This document shows positions 18,691 to 27,822 of a DNA stretch of 53,480 bases, piece after piece; position 1 is the stretch's first letter; each line of letters begins with the position of its first letter. Below the pieces are notes generated by a model that made no database searches, had not been told where the DNA came from, and was given only the letters and a program-made list of their open reading frames with translations. The DNA lies in contig SVSR01000010.1 of the NCBI GenBank assembly GCA_015064205.1, forward strand, positions 1-53,480. Reading direction: 5' to 3'. This DNA is from Oscillospiraceae bacterium (GTDB lineage Bacteria > Bacillota > Clostridia > Oscillospirales > CAG-272). The position numbers were made by a program, and so were the translations under genes.

Positions 18691-19161
18691 TCAGCGTGTT
18701 ATCCCTATACTGTCAAGCACAAGCTTTTGCATCTCGCACATTGCCCTTTCTTCTTCGTCGCTCATGTGGTCATAGCCTATAAGATGAAGGACGGAATGTA
18801 CTGCGAGAAATGCAAGCTCTCTTGTATAACTGTGTCCGTATTCGAGCGACTGCGCGCGTGCTCTCTCTGCCGATATTACTATATCGCCGAGCACGACCTC
18901 GTCGTTTTTATCAAAGGTGTCTATTTCTTCCGGAGTATACTGAGGGAATGATAAGATGTCTGTTGCTTTGTCTATATTTCTGTGTTTGAGGTTTATTACA
19001 CGTATATTTTCGTCATCTGTTAATGTTACGGATATTTCGCTTGAATATTCTGCACCAAGTATATATAGTGCTTCTCTGATAACGTAACATAAGAGATTTC
19101 TCGTTTCACGAAGATACGGTTCTTTACTTTGTTCGTTTGAAACTATGACCTTATGACTCAT
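18691..19161 (-). CDS. ybeY: Endoribonuclease YbeY
   Basis: A 156-residue metal-dependent ribonuclease for 16S rRNA 3' maturation and ribosome quality control. The zinc motif HSVLHLIGYDH is intact. The start at 19161 has AGGAG 8 nt upstream and lies just past the phoH stop. phoH-ybeY-era order is conserved in many bacteria. Confidence 0.95.
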   Translation of the reverse strand: MSHKVIVSNEQSKEPYLRETRNLLCYVIREALYILGAEYSSEISVTLTDDENIRVINLKHRNIDKATDILSFPQYTPEEIDTFDKNDEVVLGDIVISAERARAQSLEYGHSYTRELAFLAVHSVLHLIGYDHMSDEEERAMCEMQKLVLDSIGITR

Positions 19162-19162
19162 T

Positions 19163-20203
19163 TTAATTACTCCTGTCTTTACTGCCATTTTTAGCTTTAT
19201 ATGTGAACCTGTTCGTTTGATTTGTTTTTATTTCATTTGCATATTTTTCATAGGCAAGTATTATCTTCTGAACAAGTCTGTGACGGACCACGTCCCTGTC
19301 TGAAAATCTGTGAATTGCAATATCCTCGATATTATCAAGAATTTTTATAGCATCAACAAGTCCGCTTTTTTTGCCAAACGGAAGGTCTGTCTGTGTTATA
19401 TCACCCGTTATTATTGCCTTTGAATTAAATCCAAGGCGGGTTAAAAACATTTTCATCTGTTCAGGAGTTGTATTCTGCGCTTCGTCAAGAATTATGAAGG
19501 AGTCGTCAAGGGTACGTCCGCGCATATACGCAAGCGGTGCTATTTCGATCGTTCCTCTTTCAACGTGTCTTAAATATGCCTCGCTTCCAAGCATTTCGTA
19601 AAGAGCGTCATAAAGCGGCCTCAGATACGGGTCGATCTTATTCTGAAGATCGCCCGGTAAAAATCCGAGTTTTTCCCCTGCTTCAACTGCCGGTCTTGTT
19701 AAGATAATACGGCTTACTTTTTTTTCTCTGAGTGCAGTTACTGCCATTGCAACTGCAAGAAAGGTTTTTCCCGTTCCTGCAGGTCCTATTCCGAATATTA
19801 CGGTATTATTCTTTATTGCTTCAACGTACTTTTTCTGTCCTACCGTTTTCGCTTTGATAGGCTTGGCTCTGTTTGTAAGGCAAATGCAATCATCATCAAA
19901 GTCTTTAAGTTCACCGTCGCGGCCGTCTTTTATCATATCACAAATATATCCGATATTCTGGTCGTTTATACTACCGCCTGTTCTCATTATTCTAATAAGA
20001 TACGTAATAGCATCGCTTGCCATGCGAACGCTTTCTTCGTCATCTCCCGACACAGTCAGTAAGCTGGTGCCTGAGTCAGAAAAGCTTCTGTTTTTAAGCC
20101 TTACTCCAAAGTTTTTTTCAATTTGGTCGGCGTTTACATCAAAAGCTCCGAACAACTGCGAAAGTTCATCAATAGAATCGGTTTTTATAATTTTTTCTGC
20201 CAT
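19163..20203 (-). CDS. phoH: PhoH family ATPase
   Basis: A 346-residue protein with an N-terminal KH-like region and a helicase-type ATPase core: Walker A GPAGTGKT (about 140-147) and Walker B FIILDEAQN. PhoH-like proteins are thought to work in RNA metabolism with YbeY; the exact reaction is unsettled. It corresponds to yqfE-type genes that follow yqfD in Bacillus. AAGGGA precedes the start. Confidence 0.93.
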   Translation of the reverse strand: MAEKIIKTDSIDELSQLFGAFDVNADQIEKNFGVRLKNRSFSDSGTSLLTVSGDDEESVRMASDAITYLIRIMRTGGSINDQNIGYICDMIKDGRDGELKDFDDDCICLTNRAKPIKAKTVGQKKYVEAIKNNTVIFGIGPAGTGKTFLAVAMAVTALREKKVSRIILTRPAVEAGEKLGFLPGDLQNKIDPYLRPLYDALYEMLGSEAYLRHVERGTIEIAPLAYMRGRTLDDSFIILDEAQNTTPEQMKMFLTRLGFNSKAIITGDITQTDLPFGKKSGLVDAIKILDNIEDIAIHRFSDRDVVRHRLVQKIILAYEKYANEIKTNQTNRFTYKAKNGSKDRSN

Positions 20204-20230
20204 CGATTATCCCTTCCAATGAGATTATTT

Positions 20231-21418
20231 TTAACCGCTTTTACTTATAGATATTTGCATCGGCTTACTAATTTCTTCTGTGTGATATATTTGCGCTTCT
20301 ATAACGTATGCGCTTTCTGTGGAAATTGATTTTACGCTTTTTCGTGTAATGTCTGCTTCAGATGCTAACCTTATAAGGTACTTTTCAAGTTCCTTATAAG
20401 CTATTTCTGCTGCCGATTTTTCACTTATCACAACGGTAGTTTCTTTATATTCATTATAGAGTTTTTCTGATATTTCAATAGGTAGTTCGATTTTATCAAA
20501 CAGCTCCACTCTCTTTACATTCTTTATTATATCACATTTATCATATACATTTCCACTATTTTTTAAAAGTTTTATTTCTCTTCCAAACAAAAATACTGAT
20601 TTTTCTCTGCTTGTATTTCCTGTATATACGTTCTGGGTATATGTATACGGTATTTCTATTCTGAAAGTATCTTCAACCTCTGCTATTACTCTGCCTTCCG
20701 ATTTTTTCAGTTTATAACCACTTTCTGCACTCTCCACGATACCGCTGACAAGCAGATCGCCTGCTTTTACTGTGTCTCCTGCTTCTACTGCCGCAACTCC
20801 CCTGTAAACGTCAATTTCTAGTATTCTGCCGTCTCTGGCCGCTACTATATTCTGAGCATTCATACTTTTATCTTTCTTTTTTTCTTTTCCGTATTCAATA
20901 ACTTCTACATATGCCTTTGTCCCTCTGAAGTTTACGCTTAACCAACCGATACTCCCGTCATTTATCATAGTTTTCTGACAAAGTCCGTCAATATCAACGC
21001 TTGAGCGCATGACACCCTTATATAATCCGTATTCTTTTACTGTATCAAGCACGTATGTATCAGAAAGTTCATTGTTACCTACTACTTCTATATCCCATAC
21101 AAGAAACGAAAAAAAGCCTGTTATCAAAGCAAAAATAATAATGCCGGCAAGTATCCCAGGACGATTTTTATATTTAAAAATCATTTTGGGCAGGCCACAG
21201 TATTTAATTTCAAAGTTACTATATTCGTCGCTCGATACGCTTTTTATACGCTTTATCTCGCTATACGGTACCATAATAGTTTTTACGTTACCGTCTGTAT
21301 TTCTTGTTTTGAAGATAATTCTGTTTTTTATAAACATATCAAGATGTTTATCTGCGTTTTGGGGTAGTTTTATAATCACATAACCAAAGAGATACTCTTT
21401 AATACTCATTTTATTCAT
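20231..21418 (-). CDS. yqfD: Sporulation protein YqfD
   Basis: A 395-residue membrane protein with one transmembrane segment near 89-107, a short cytoplasmic N-terminal part and a large extracytoplasmic region. The segment after the membrane span (VEVVGNNELSDTYVL) looks POTRA-like. YqfD is required for efficient sporulation in the mother cell; its mechanism is unknown. Overlaps yqfC by 4 nt, as in Bacillus. Confidence 0.9.
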   Translation of the reverse strand: MNKMSIKEYLFGYVIIKLPQNADKHLDMFIKNRIIFKTRNTDGNVKTIMVPYSEIKRIKSVSSDEYSNFEIKYCGLPKMIFKYKNRPGILAGIIIFALITGFFSFLVWDIEVVGNNELSDTYVLDTVKEYGLYKGVMRSSVDIDGLCQKTMINDGSIGWLSVNFRGTKAYVEVIEYGKEKKKDKSMNAQNIVAARDGRILEIDVYRGVAAVEAGDTVKAGDLLVSGIVESAESGYKLKKSEGRVIAEVEDTFRIEIPYTYTQNVYTGNTSREKSVFLFGREIKLLKNSGNVYDKCDIIKNVKRVELFDKIELPIEISEKLYNEYKETTVVISEKSAAEIAYKELEKYLIRLASEADITRKSVKSISTESAYVIEAQIYHTEEISKPMQISISKSG

Positions 21419-21702
21419 CTCTTGCCTTCCTTTTTTGAAAACTCGATCTTATCAATTTCACCTTTAATACAAATTTCGCTTGTTGAAAACGTTTCTAGTT
21501 CAAGCTCTGTTCCCGACACTGTAACGATGCCTTCGTCAACTCTCAGGACTACTTTTTCTTTGATATATTCAACAAGTCCTCTGCATTTAAACAATGCAAG
21601 CTCATTATTAGAAGTGATATACATAGAAGAGCCCTCTGTTATATCTTTTAAAACTGTTATTTTTTTAAACAGACCGTTTTTATCGCCACCGTTTATCTTC
21701 AT
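21415..21702 (-). CDS. yqfC: Sporulation protein YqfC
   Basis: A 95-residue beta-rich protein with the YqfC pattern (ITSNNELALFKCRGLVEY...). It is paired with yqfD and expressed in the sporulating mother cell in Bacillus. The start at 21702 has GGAG 7 nt upstream; an earlier in-frame start lacks one. It heads the minus-strand operon that runs through mutS2. Confidence 0.85.
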   Translation of the reverse strand: MKINGGDKNGLFKKITVLKDITEGSSMYITSNNELALFKCRGLVEYIKEKVVLRVDEGIVTVSGTELELETFSTSEICIKGEIDKIEFSKKEGKR

Positions 21703-21744
21703 ATAATTGCTCCAAATCAAATATAGTTTATTATATTATACTGT

Positions 21745-22698
21745 TTGGAGGCGTTTATTATTATAACAAGCTTAAAAGACAGATTGCTTTCTATCGTTGT
21801 TCTGATTACTAGTTTAGCGCTACTCGTTTTTATAATATCATTGCCCGGATATTTTAAAAACAGTGCCTGCAATGCTATCAAGGTATGCTTAACAAACGTT
21901 ATCCCCTCTCTTTTTTGTTTTATTGTAATTACCAAAATAATCGTTGCTTCAGGCTTTGCTTATATTATAAGCCTGCCTTTCGGAAAGCTTTTTTACAAGC
22001 TTACCGGATTACCTCCGTTTACTGCGGGGATTTATTTGATCTCTTTTCTATCAGGCTTCCCTTCAGGTGCTATTGCGGCGGTTGATATGTACAAAAATAA
22101 CGTCATTACAAGAGCTGATGCAGAACGTCTTATTGCAATAAGTAATAATACCGGTCCCGCACTTCCTGTTTTGCTTATTGGTATAAACATATTTTCAAGT
22201 GCTTATATTGGCTTTATTATATTCATTATACAAATACTTGCTTCTCTTCTTACTGCATTTGTTATGAAAACTCCGTACAAGCGTGCATTTGAACCGTATT
22301 ACCCCGATATGACATCAGATGCCGTAACTGCTGTTTGCAGATCGGTTGACGGCAGTATTAAGGCTTGTGCGCAGTTATGCGCTTATGTAATTCTTTTTTC
22401 TTGTCTTATAGATCTTATATCTCTGTCTGATAGTATGCAGTTTATTCTGTGCAGGATAATGCCGTTTATTGAAATAGTAAGCGGGAGCATAAATGCCTGT
22501 ACACTGATTGGGGCGCGCTCTTTTATATATATTGCTTCAGCAGTTTCCTTTGGCGGTATTTGCGTTCATATGCAGGCGGCATCTGTTTGCATACCTTCCG
22601 GCCTCAGCCTGAAGCTTCATTTTAAAACAAAGCTTTTACAATCTTTTTTCGCTTTTGTTCTTGCCTTGATTTTTATATTCATTTCGGGTTTGGTTTAA
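21745..22698 (+). CDS. ylbJ: YlbJ-type sporulation membrane protein
   Basis: Up to 317 residues, with about eight hydrophobic segments and the nucleoside-recognition-domain signature FLSGFPSGA near residue 105. YlbJ-type proteins are needed for normal spore formation and may transport a small molecule. The start is odd. The frame opens at TTG 21745, but a strong GGAGG at 21747-21751 lies inside those first codons. The only start-like codon at proper distance is ATT at 21760 (8 nt). No ATG or GTG is nearby. Divergent from yqfC, another sporulation gene. Confidence 0.85.
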   Translation: MEAFIIITSLKDRLLSIVVLITSLALLVFIISLPGYFKNSACNAIKVCLTNVIPSLFCFIVITKIIVASGFAYIISLPFGKLFYKLTGLPPFTAGIYLISFLSGFPSGAIAAVDMYKNNVITRADAERLIAISNNTGPALPVLLIGINIFSSAYIGFIIFIIQILASLLTAFVMKTPYKRAFEPYYPDMTSDAVTAVCRSVDGSIKACAQLCAYVILFSCLIDLISLSDSMQFILCRIMPFIEIVSGSINACTLIGARSFIYIASAVSFGGICVHMQAASVCIPSGLSLKLHFKTKLLQSFFAFVLALIFIFISGLV

Positions 22699-22713
22699 GT
22701 TTTTCAAAAAGTA

Positions 22714-22742
22714 TTGTGTTATTTAAAAATTTGTAGTATAAT
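22714..22742 (+). promoter_or_regulatory. Promoter for the 22784-25296 unit
   Basis: TTGTGT (22714-22719) and TATAAT (22737-22742), 17 nt apart. Confidence 0.5.
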
Positions 22743-22783
22743 GTAAAAAGATAATTCAAATTTGACGAAATCGGAGAAAAACT

Positions 22784-22996
22784 ATGTTTTTCAAAAAGAA
22801 GAAAGACTCTGAGAAGATCTGTTCATTATGCTCTTATGCACGATTAATTGACGATGAAGACAAGGTTTTATGTACTCTGAGAGGAGTTGTATCCGCCGAA
22901 TACACGTGCAAAAAATTTAAATATGATTTTTTGAAGCGCAACCCGGGTAAAACAAAAAAGATTGATGAATTTGAATTTGTTGATATAAACAGCTGA
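22784..22996 (+). CDS. Small cysteine protein of unknown function
   Basis: A 70-residue, highly charged protein. A CSLCSYARL motif (Cys13, Cys16) with later Cys residues (LCTLRGVV, YTCKKF) gives a CxxC...C...C pattern consistent with a zinc or Fe-S site. The basic middle part and lack of a membrane segment fit a cytoplasmic nucleic-acid or protein-binding role, unproven. It leads a run with tagA, thyX and a SPOUT methyltransferase. Confidence 0.75.
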   Translation: MFFKKKKDSEKICSLCSYARLIDDEDKVLCTLRGVVSAEYTCKKFKYDFLKRNPGKTKKIDEFEFVDINS

Positions 22997-23016
22997 ATTA
23001 TAGAAAGGATATAACC

Positions 23017-23766
23017 GTGAGTGAAAAAATTTCTGTCAGAGGAGTTAATATTGATAATATTACGATAGATGAGGCAGAATCTATAATCGCTGACTTTGCA
23101 TTATCCAAAAGCTTTCACGCAGTTTTTACTCCTAATGCTGAGATCGTGCAGTTATGCGTGGAAGACGACAGCATCAAAGATATAATAAACTCTGCTGACC
23201 TGGTTATTCCCGACGGTGCCGGAGTTGTACTTGCCTCGAAGATACTTGGCAAACCTTTAAAGGCAAAACTTCCCGGTGTTGATCTCGGAGAGAGGGCGAT
23301 TAAGTTAAGCCAGAAGAATGGTTACGGTGTATATTTTCTCGGCGGAAAGCCCGGTGTTGCAGAACTTGCCGCTGAAAAGCTAAGAGAAAGATACCCTGCA
23401 TTTAATCTTCTCGGTACTCACGACGGGTATTTTGCAAAGTCGGGCAAGGAAAGCGATAATGTTATTGATGAAATAAACAAGCTTTCACCCGATATCCTCT
23501 TTGTTTGCTTTGGTGTACCGGCACAGGAAAAATGGATATATGAAAACAAAGAAAAATTAAAAAATATCGGCCTTATAATGGGACTTGGCGGCAGCCTTGA
23601 CTCATATGCGGGCACTGTTAAACGAGCGCCTGAAATATATATAAAGCTCAACTTAGAATGGTTCTACCGGCTTATTAAAGAACCCAAAAGAATTAAAAGA
23701 ATGATGAAACTTCCGAAATTTATTTTCGGTACGATATTACAAAAAATCACAGGAAAGGCTGACTGA
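23017..23766 (+). CDS. tagA: WecG/TagA/CpsF family glycosyltransferase
   Basis: A 249-residue GT26 enzyme. TagA-type enzymes add N-acetylmannosamine to undecaprenyl-PP-GlcNAc in wall teichoic acid linkage-unit synthesis; CpsF and WecG homologues add related sugars. Visible family blocks: TPNAEIVQLC, IPDGAGVVLASK, GVDLGERAI, YFLGGKPGVAE, HDGYF, and the basic C-terminal region (RAPEIYIKLNLEWFYRLIKE). GTG start with AAAGGA upstream. No other teichoic acid gene is adjacent, so the exact polymer is open. Confidence 0.88.
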   Translation: MSEKISVRGVNIDNITIDEAESIIADFALSKSFHAVFTPNAEIVQLCVEDDSIKDIINSADLVIPDGAGVVLASKILGKPLKAKLPGVDLGERAIKLSQKNGYGVYFLGGKPGVAELAAEKLRERYPAFNLLGTHDGYFAKSGKESDNVIDEINKLSPDILFVCFGVPAQEKWIYENKEKLKNIGLIMGLGGSLDSYAGTVKRAPEIYIKLNLEWFYRLIKEPKRIKRMMKLPKFIFGTILQKITGKAD

Positions 23767-23767
23767 G

Positions 23768-24529
23768 ATGACTGTTACACTTCTTACCTACACACCTGAT
23801 GCGGACAAGCTTGTTGCATCTGCTGCAAAGCTTTGCTATTCAAGAAGCGACATTTCCACTCTTATGGATAATCTTACTCCCGACAAGGTCGAATCCTTCC
23901 TTACTCTTTTAAATGATCTCGGGCACTCAAGTCCGATCGAACACGCAAGCTTTACTTTTGGCATAGAAGGTGTTTCCCGTGCGCTTTTGGCGCAGCTTAC
24001 CCGCCACAGAATTGCCTCTTTTTCCGTTCAGAGCCAGAGATACGTTGATAAATCAAGCTTTGAATATATTACTCCACCCGAAATTGAATCTTTACCTGAA
24101 GCTAAGGCTGAATATATAAAGGCGATGGAAGAAGATGCCATTCACTATGAAAATTTAAGAAATATTCTTATAAAAAAACATACCGAGACGTTCATGAGCG
24201 AGGGTATTGACGAGAAGGAAGCAAAAAAACTTGCAGAGAAAAAAGCAAACGAGGACGCACGTTTTGTTTTACCTAACTCATGCGACACTAAGATCATTAT
24301 GACGATGAACGTTCGCTCACTCCACAACTTTTTCTCATTAAGGTGCTGCAGACGTGCACAATGGGAAATACGAGAGCTTGCTGTTGAGATGCTAAGGCTT
24401 GTACGCGGTGTTGCTCCTCTGCTTTTTGCCAAGGCAGGGCCCGGTTGTGTACGCGGCAAATGTCAGGAAGGCTCGTACTCTTGCAAGAAAGCTGATGAAG
24501 TCAGAAAAGAGCTTGGTTTTGCAAAATGA
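23768..24529 (+). CDS. thyX: Flavin-dependent thymidylate synthase
   Basis: A 253-residue enzyme making dTMP from dUMP with FAD and methylene-tetrahydrofolate. The ThyX signature RHRxxSxxxxSxR is complete at 79-91 (RHRIASFSVQSQR). The C-terminal RRCCRRAQWEIRELA-type segment binds dUMP. It begins one nucleotide after the tagA stop. Use of ThyX rather than ThyA is common in anaerobic clostridia. Confidence 0.95.
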   Translation: MTVTLLTYTPDADKLVASAAKLCYSRSDISTLMDNLTPDKVESFLTLLNDLGHSSPIEHASFTFGIEGVSRALLAQLTRHRIASFSVQSQRYVDKSSFEYITPPEIESLPEAKAEYIKAMEEDAIHYENLRNILIKKHTETFMSEGIDEKEAKKLAEKKANEDARFVLPNSCDTKIIMTMNVRSLHNFFSLRCCRRAQWEIRELAVEMLRLVRGVAPLLFAKAGPGCVRGKCQEGSYSCKKADEVRKELGFAK

Positions 24530-25296
24530 AGCGCGAAGAATCACGTTTTGCAGAATCTAATATATTTGAGGGAATGATTTCGTTCCGCGCCATTATAAAC
24601 GGTATTGAAAACTCGATTACTGACAGGCATATCATTAAGGTTATTTATGACAAAGAGCGTGAGAAAAAGCTCTCAGGGCATCTCTCATATATAAAAGCTA
24701 TGTCATACAAGCATGATTTCGAGGTCTTCCCAGTTAAATCTGCTGAAATTGACGAAGTTGCCATCGGAGCATCGCATGGCGGTATTATAACCTATTGTAC
24801 CGACAGAAATTTCCCTTCTTTAAGTGTTGAGAATATTGTAAAGGGGGGCTTTTACGTTATGCTCGACGGAATTGAAGATCCTTATAATTTCGGATATGCT
24901 CTGCGCTCGATATATGCTTCTGGTGCTGATGGAATAATCCTTCCTGAAAGAAACTGGATGAGTGCTGCCGGTGTTGTATGCAGGGCATCAGCCGGTGCAA
25001 GCGAGCAGATGAATATATACGTTACAGAGCCTGAATTATGCGTATCTAAATTCAAGTCTGAAGGCTATGCCGTTGCATGTGCCGATCTTGACAATTCTGT
25101 TTCTGCATATAATGCAGAATTAAAAAAACCGCTCCTTCTCGCCGTTGGCGGAGAAAAACGCGGTTTATCAAAGGCATTTACTGAAAATGCCGATCTTATT
25201 GTAAGGCTTGATTACGGCAGGGACTTCCCAGCGGCCCTGTCTGCCGCAAGTGCGGCAAGTATTCTTGCATTTGAAATATTCAGGCAAAACAGATAA
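24526..25296 (+). CDS. SPOUT (TrmH/RlmB-like) RNA methyltransferase
   Basis: A 256-residue RNA 2'-O-ribose methyltransferase. An N-terminal substrate-binding part is followed by the knotted domain with motif 1 DGIEDPYNFGYALRSIYASGAD, motif 2 GGEKRGLS and motif 3 ALSAASAASIL. It probably modifies 23S rRNA or tRNA; the target cannot be told from sequence. Its ATG overlaps the thyX stop (ATGA), showing coupling. Confidence 0.88.
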   Translation: MKREESRFAESNIFEGMISFRAIINGIENSITDRHIIKVIYDKEREKKLSGHLSYIKAMSYKHDFEVFPVKSAEIDEVAIGASHGGIITYCTDRNFPSLSVENIVKGGFYVMLDGIEDPYNFGYALRSIYASGADGIILPERNWMSAAGVVCRASAGASEQMNIYVTEPELCVSKFKSEGYAVACADLDNSVSAYNAELKKPLLLAVGGEKRGLSKAFTENADLIVRLDYGRDFPAALSAASAASILAFEIFRQNR

Positions 25297-25297
25297 A

Positions 25298-26173
25298 TTA
25301 AACGGGCATACAAAGTTCTGCGTAATATTTATTTTTTAAATTGCCGCAAGCATTCTTAGCAAGTTCTTCATTATCAAATAATCCAAACACAGACGGTCCA
25401 CTACCGCTCATCAATGAGCACAGTGCGCCGTCTTTTTTCATTGAGTTGATTATTTCATAGGTATGGCAAAGCGAGTCTGCCATTACGGTTTGAAAAACGT
25501 TATACACGTTTTCTGTCAAAGCTTTGATATCGCCCCTGCTGAGTGCATCGATATAGTCGTTAAACGATATTTTTTCATCTGAATTTATCTCACGGGAATC
25601 TATTTTAGCATATGCTTCTTTTGTTGAAACAGACTCATTTTGTGACTTTGAAACGACTGCCCAAAGCTTTGGAATGGGTGATAGTTTTTCAACAATTTCT
25701 CCTCTCCCGCACACCTTACACGTACCGCCGACAATACAAAAAGCTACGTCTGAACCCACCATGAGGCCTATTTCGGATAATACTGTATCGGCGCTGTTCT
25801 TTTTACAGAGAATATCAAGCGCGCGTATAACTGCCGCCGCATCCGCGCTTCCTCCTGCTAATCCTGCGGCTTCGGGTATATTTTTCTCTACGGATATTTC
25901 TATATCGTATGAATCAATATCAAAGCAATTAAAATAAGCTTTTGCCGCCTTATAGCAAAGGTTTGTTTCATCACACGGCAGATCAGAATTTATAAACGTT
26001 TGCTTTATGCTTTTTTTATTAATGCATTCGTTCCACCTCACACTGACTTTATCAGAAAGTGAAAGTGTTTGCATTACGCTTTCTATATTATGATAACCGT
26101 CACTGCGTTTTGATACAACGTCGAGGTAAAGATTTATTTTTGCGTTAGCGTCAAGTATTATTTCTTTCATTTT
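25298..26173 (-). CDS. ispE: 4-diphosphocytidyl-2-C-methyl-D-erythritol kinase
   Basis: A 291-residue GHMP kinase of the non-mevalonate isoprenoid pathway. It phosphorylates CDP-methylerythritol with ATP. N-terminal ANAKINLYLDV with Lys11 in the substrate site, the GHMP loop PEAAGLAGGSADAAA (99-113), and a C-terminal LMSGSGPSVFG motif. I place the start at 26173 because homologues begin at MKEI; an earlier in-frame start adds 11 residues. Convergent with the methyltransferase, 2 nt between stops. Confidence 0.93.
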   Translation of the reverse strand, partial: KMKEIILDANAKINLYLDVVSKRSDGYHNIESVMQTLSLSDKVSVRWNECINKKSIKQTFINSDLPCDETNLCYKAAKAYFNCFDIDSYDIEISVEKNIPEAAGLAGGSADAAAVIRALDILCKKNSADTVLSEIGLMVGSDVAFCIVGGTCKVCGRGEIVEKLSPIPKLWAVVSKSQNESVSTKEAYAKIDSREINSDEKISFNDYIDALSRGDIKALTENVYNVFQTVMADSLCHTYEIINSMKKDGALCSLMSGSGPSVFGLFDNEELAKNACGNLKNKYYAELCMPV

Positions 26174-26205
26174 GCACCTACACTTATCGAAATAGCTATT
26201 ATACA

Positions 26206-26235
26206 ACTGCCCGCGGCAAAATTGCTACGGGCAGT
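26206..26235 (-). terminator. Hairpin after nadB
   Basis: ACTGCCCG and CGGGCAGT arms (26206-26235) lie 16 nt after the nadB stop. On the minus strand the tail is TTGTATAAT, so it is a moderate terminator. Confidence 0.5.
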
Positions 26236-26250
26236 ATTGTTTATTGTTTA

Positions 26251-27807
26251 TTATTTCTCATCCTCATGGACGATATAATGTGCGCCGATGCTTTCCTTGC
26301 GCGAAAGCGCATCTGTTACGATCTTATAAGCGTTCTGGGTCATGTTATAAAGCTCGTACTCTTCATTTTCAACAAGCGGCGTGTCCTGAAGCTTTTTATA
26401 TATTCTGTATATTTTTCCTGCGGCTTCTGCAAGCCCTTTTTCTGTACGTATTGGGCCTGCGTACTCTGTCATTATATCGCGGATCTTTCCTTTTGTACCG
26501 CTTATATACTTAGAAGTAAGCCTTTCATCAGCACTTATCTTTGTTTCGGGAAGTTTAAAACTTACTTCGGGAAGTGTTTTTTCATTTATATGTCTCGCAG
26601 CACGTCTTGAGAAAACAAGACATTCAAGCATTGAGTTGCTTGCGAGTCTGTTTGCACCGTGTATGCCTGTCCATGCACATTCTCCGCATGCATACAATCC
26701 CTCTATATTGGTCATACCCCAAAGATTGGTGCGTATGCCGCCCATAAGATAATGCTGAGCAGGTCTAACAGGTATCATATCATCGGGCAAGTTTATTCCA
26801 AACTCTGTACATTCGTTATATATTGTTGGAAATCTTTTTGAGAAAAACTCTTTGGTCATTGATGAAACGTCAAGAAATACGTGAGATTTACCCGAACGCT
26901 TGAGCTCAGCAAGTATAGCGCGTGTTACTATATCACGGGGAGCCAAGTCTGCAAGCTCATGCTTTCCCTGCATAAAAGCTTTCTTTTCATGATTTTTAAG
27001 TATTCCGCCTTCACCGCGTACTGCTTCTGATATAAGGAAAAGTCTGTCGCTGTTTGAATGAGGGATAAGCGTTGTAGGATGGAACTGTACCATTTCCATA
27101 TTCACTACCTCAGCACCCGCTCTCATCGCAGCTGCTATTCCGTCGCCTATAGCATCGCAAGGGTTCGTGGTATGATTATATATAGCTCCGATTCCACCGG
27201 TTGAAATTATTATATTAGATGAACGTATGATAAAATCACGGTTGTTTTTAGTATCACGGAAAATACCGCCTACCGCTTTCCCGTTTTGCGTAACTATATC
27301 TATCATATACGTTTCAAAAAGCGTTGTTACGTTTTCTCGGTTCATTGCTATCTGGCCGAGTGTTTTAGTTGTTTCTCTTCCGGTAGCGTCTCCGCCGCAA
27401 TGCACGATACGGCGGCACGAGTGACCTCCCTCTCGGGTTATCATAAGTTCTCCCTCGGGATTAGTATCAAACGGCACGTTCATTTCAACGAGCTCTTTTA
27501 TATTCTCCGGCCCCTCTTTAACAAGAACATCTACTGCCGTAGGATCGCACATGCCTGCGCCTGCCTTAAGGGTATCTTCAACGTGGCTTTCAAAATTATC
27601 ACTAGGGTCTATTACGGCTGCAATACCGCCCTGAGCAAGAAAGGAATTGGAACTTTCTATATTTACTTTTGTTACAAGGGCAACGCTTTTAGTCGGATCG
27701 ATATGCAGAGCCGCATAAAGGCCTGCAAGTCCGCTTCCGACTATAAGCACATCAAAATCAAGAGTATCCGGATTATTTAATTCTTTACTGTATATGTAAC
27801 GTCTCAT
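26251..27807 (-). CDS. nadB: L-aspartate oxidase NadB
   Basis: A 518-residue flavoenzyme that oxidises L-aspartate to iminoaspartate, the first step of de novo NAD synthesis. Rossmann motif VGSGLAG (23-29). The succinate dehydrogenase/fumarate reductase-type core contains HGANRLASNSMLECLVF near 375. In an anaerobe fumarate is a likely electron acceptor. nadC lies directly upstream; nadA, the next enzyme, is not in this window. Confidence 0.95.
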   Translation of the reverse strand: MRRYIYSKELNNPDTLDFDVLIVGSGLAGLYAALHIDPTKSVALVTKVNIESSNSFLAQGGIAAVIDPSDNFESHVEDTLKAGAGMCDPTAVDVLVKEGPENIKELVEMNVPFDTNPEGELMITREGGHSCRRIVHCGGDATGRETTKTLGQIAMNRENVTTLFETYMIDIVTQNGKAVGGIFRDTKNNRDFIIRSSNIIISTGGIGAIYNHTTNPCDAIGDGIAAAMRAGAEVVNMEMVQFHPTTLIPHSNSDRLFLISEAVRGEGGILKNHEKKAFMQGKHELADLAPRDIVTRAILAELKRSGKSHVFLDVSSMTKEFFSKRFPTIYNECTEFGINLPDDMIPVRPAQHYLMGGIRTNLWGMTNIEGLYACGECAWTGIHGANRLASNSMLECLVFSRRAARHINEKTLPEVSFKLPETKISADERLTSKYISGTKGKIRDIMTEYAGPIRTEKGLAEAAGKIYRIYKKLQDTPLVENEEYELYNMTQNAYKIVTDALSRKESIGAHYIVHEDEK

Positions 27808-27822
27808 ATACTCACCTGTTTC

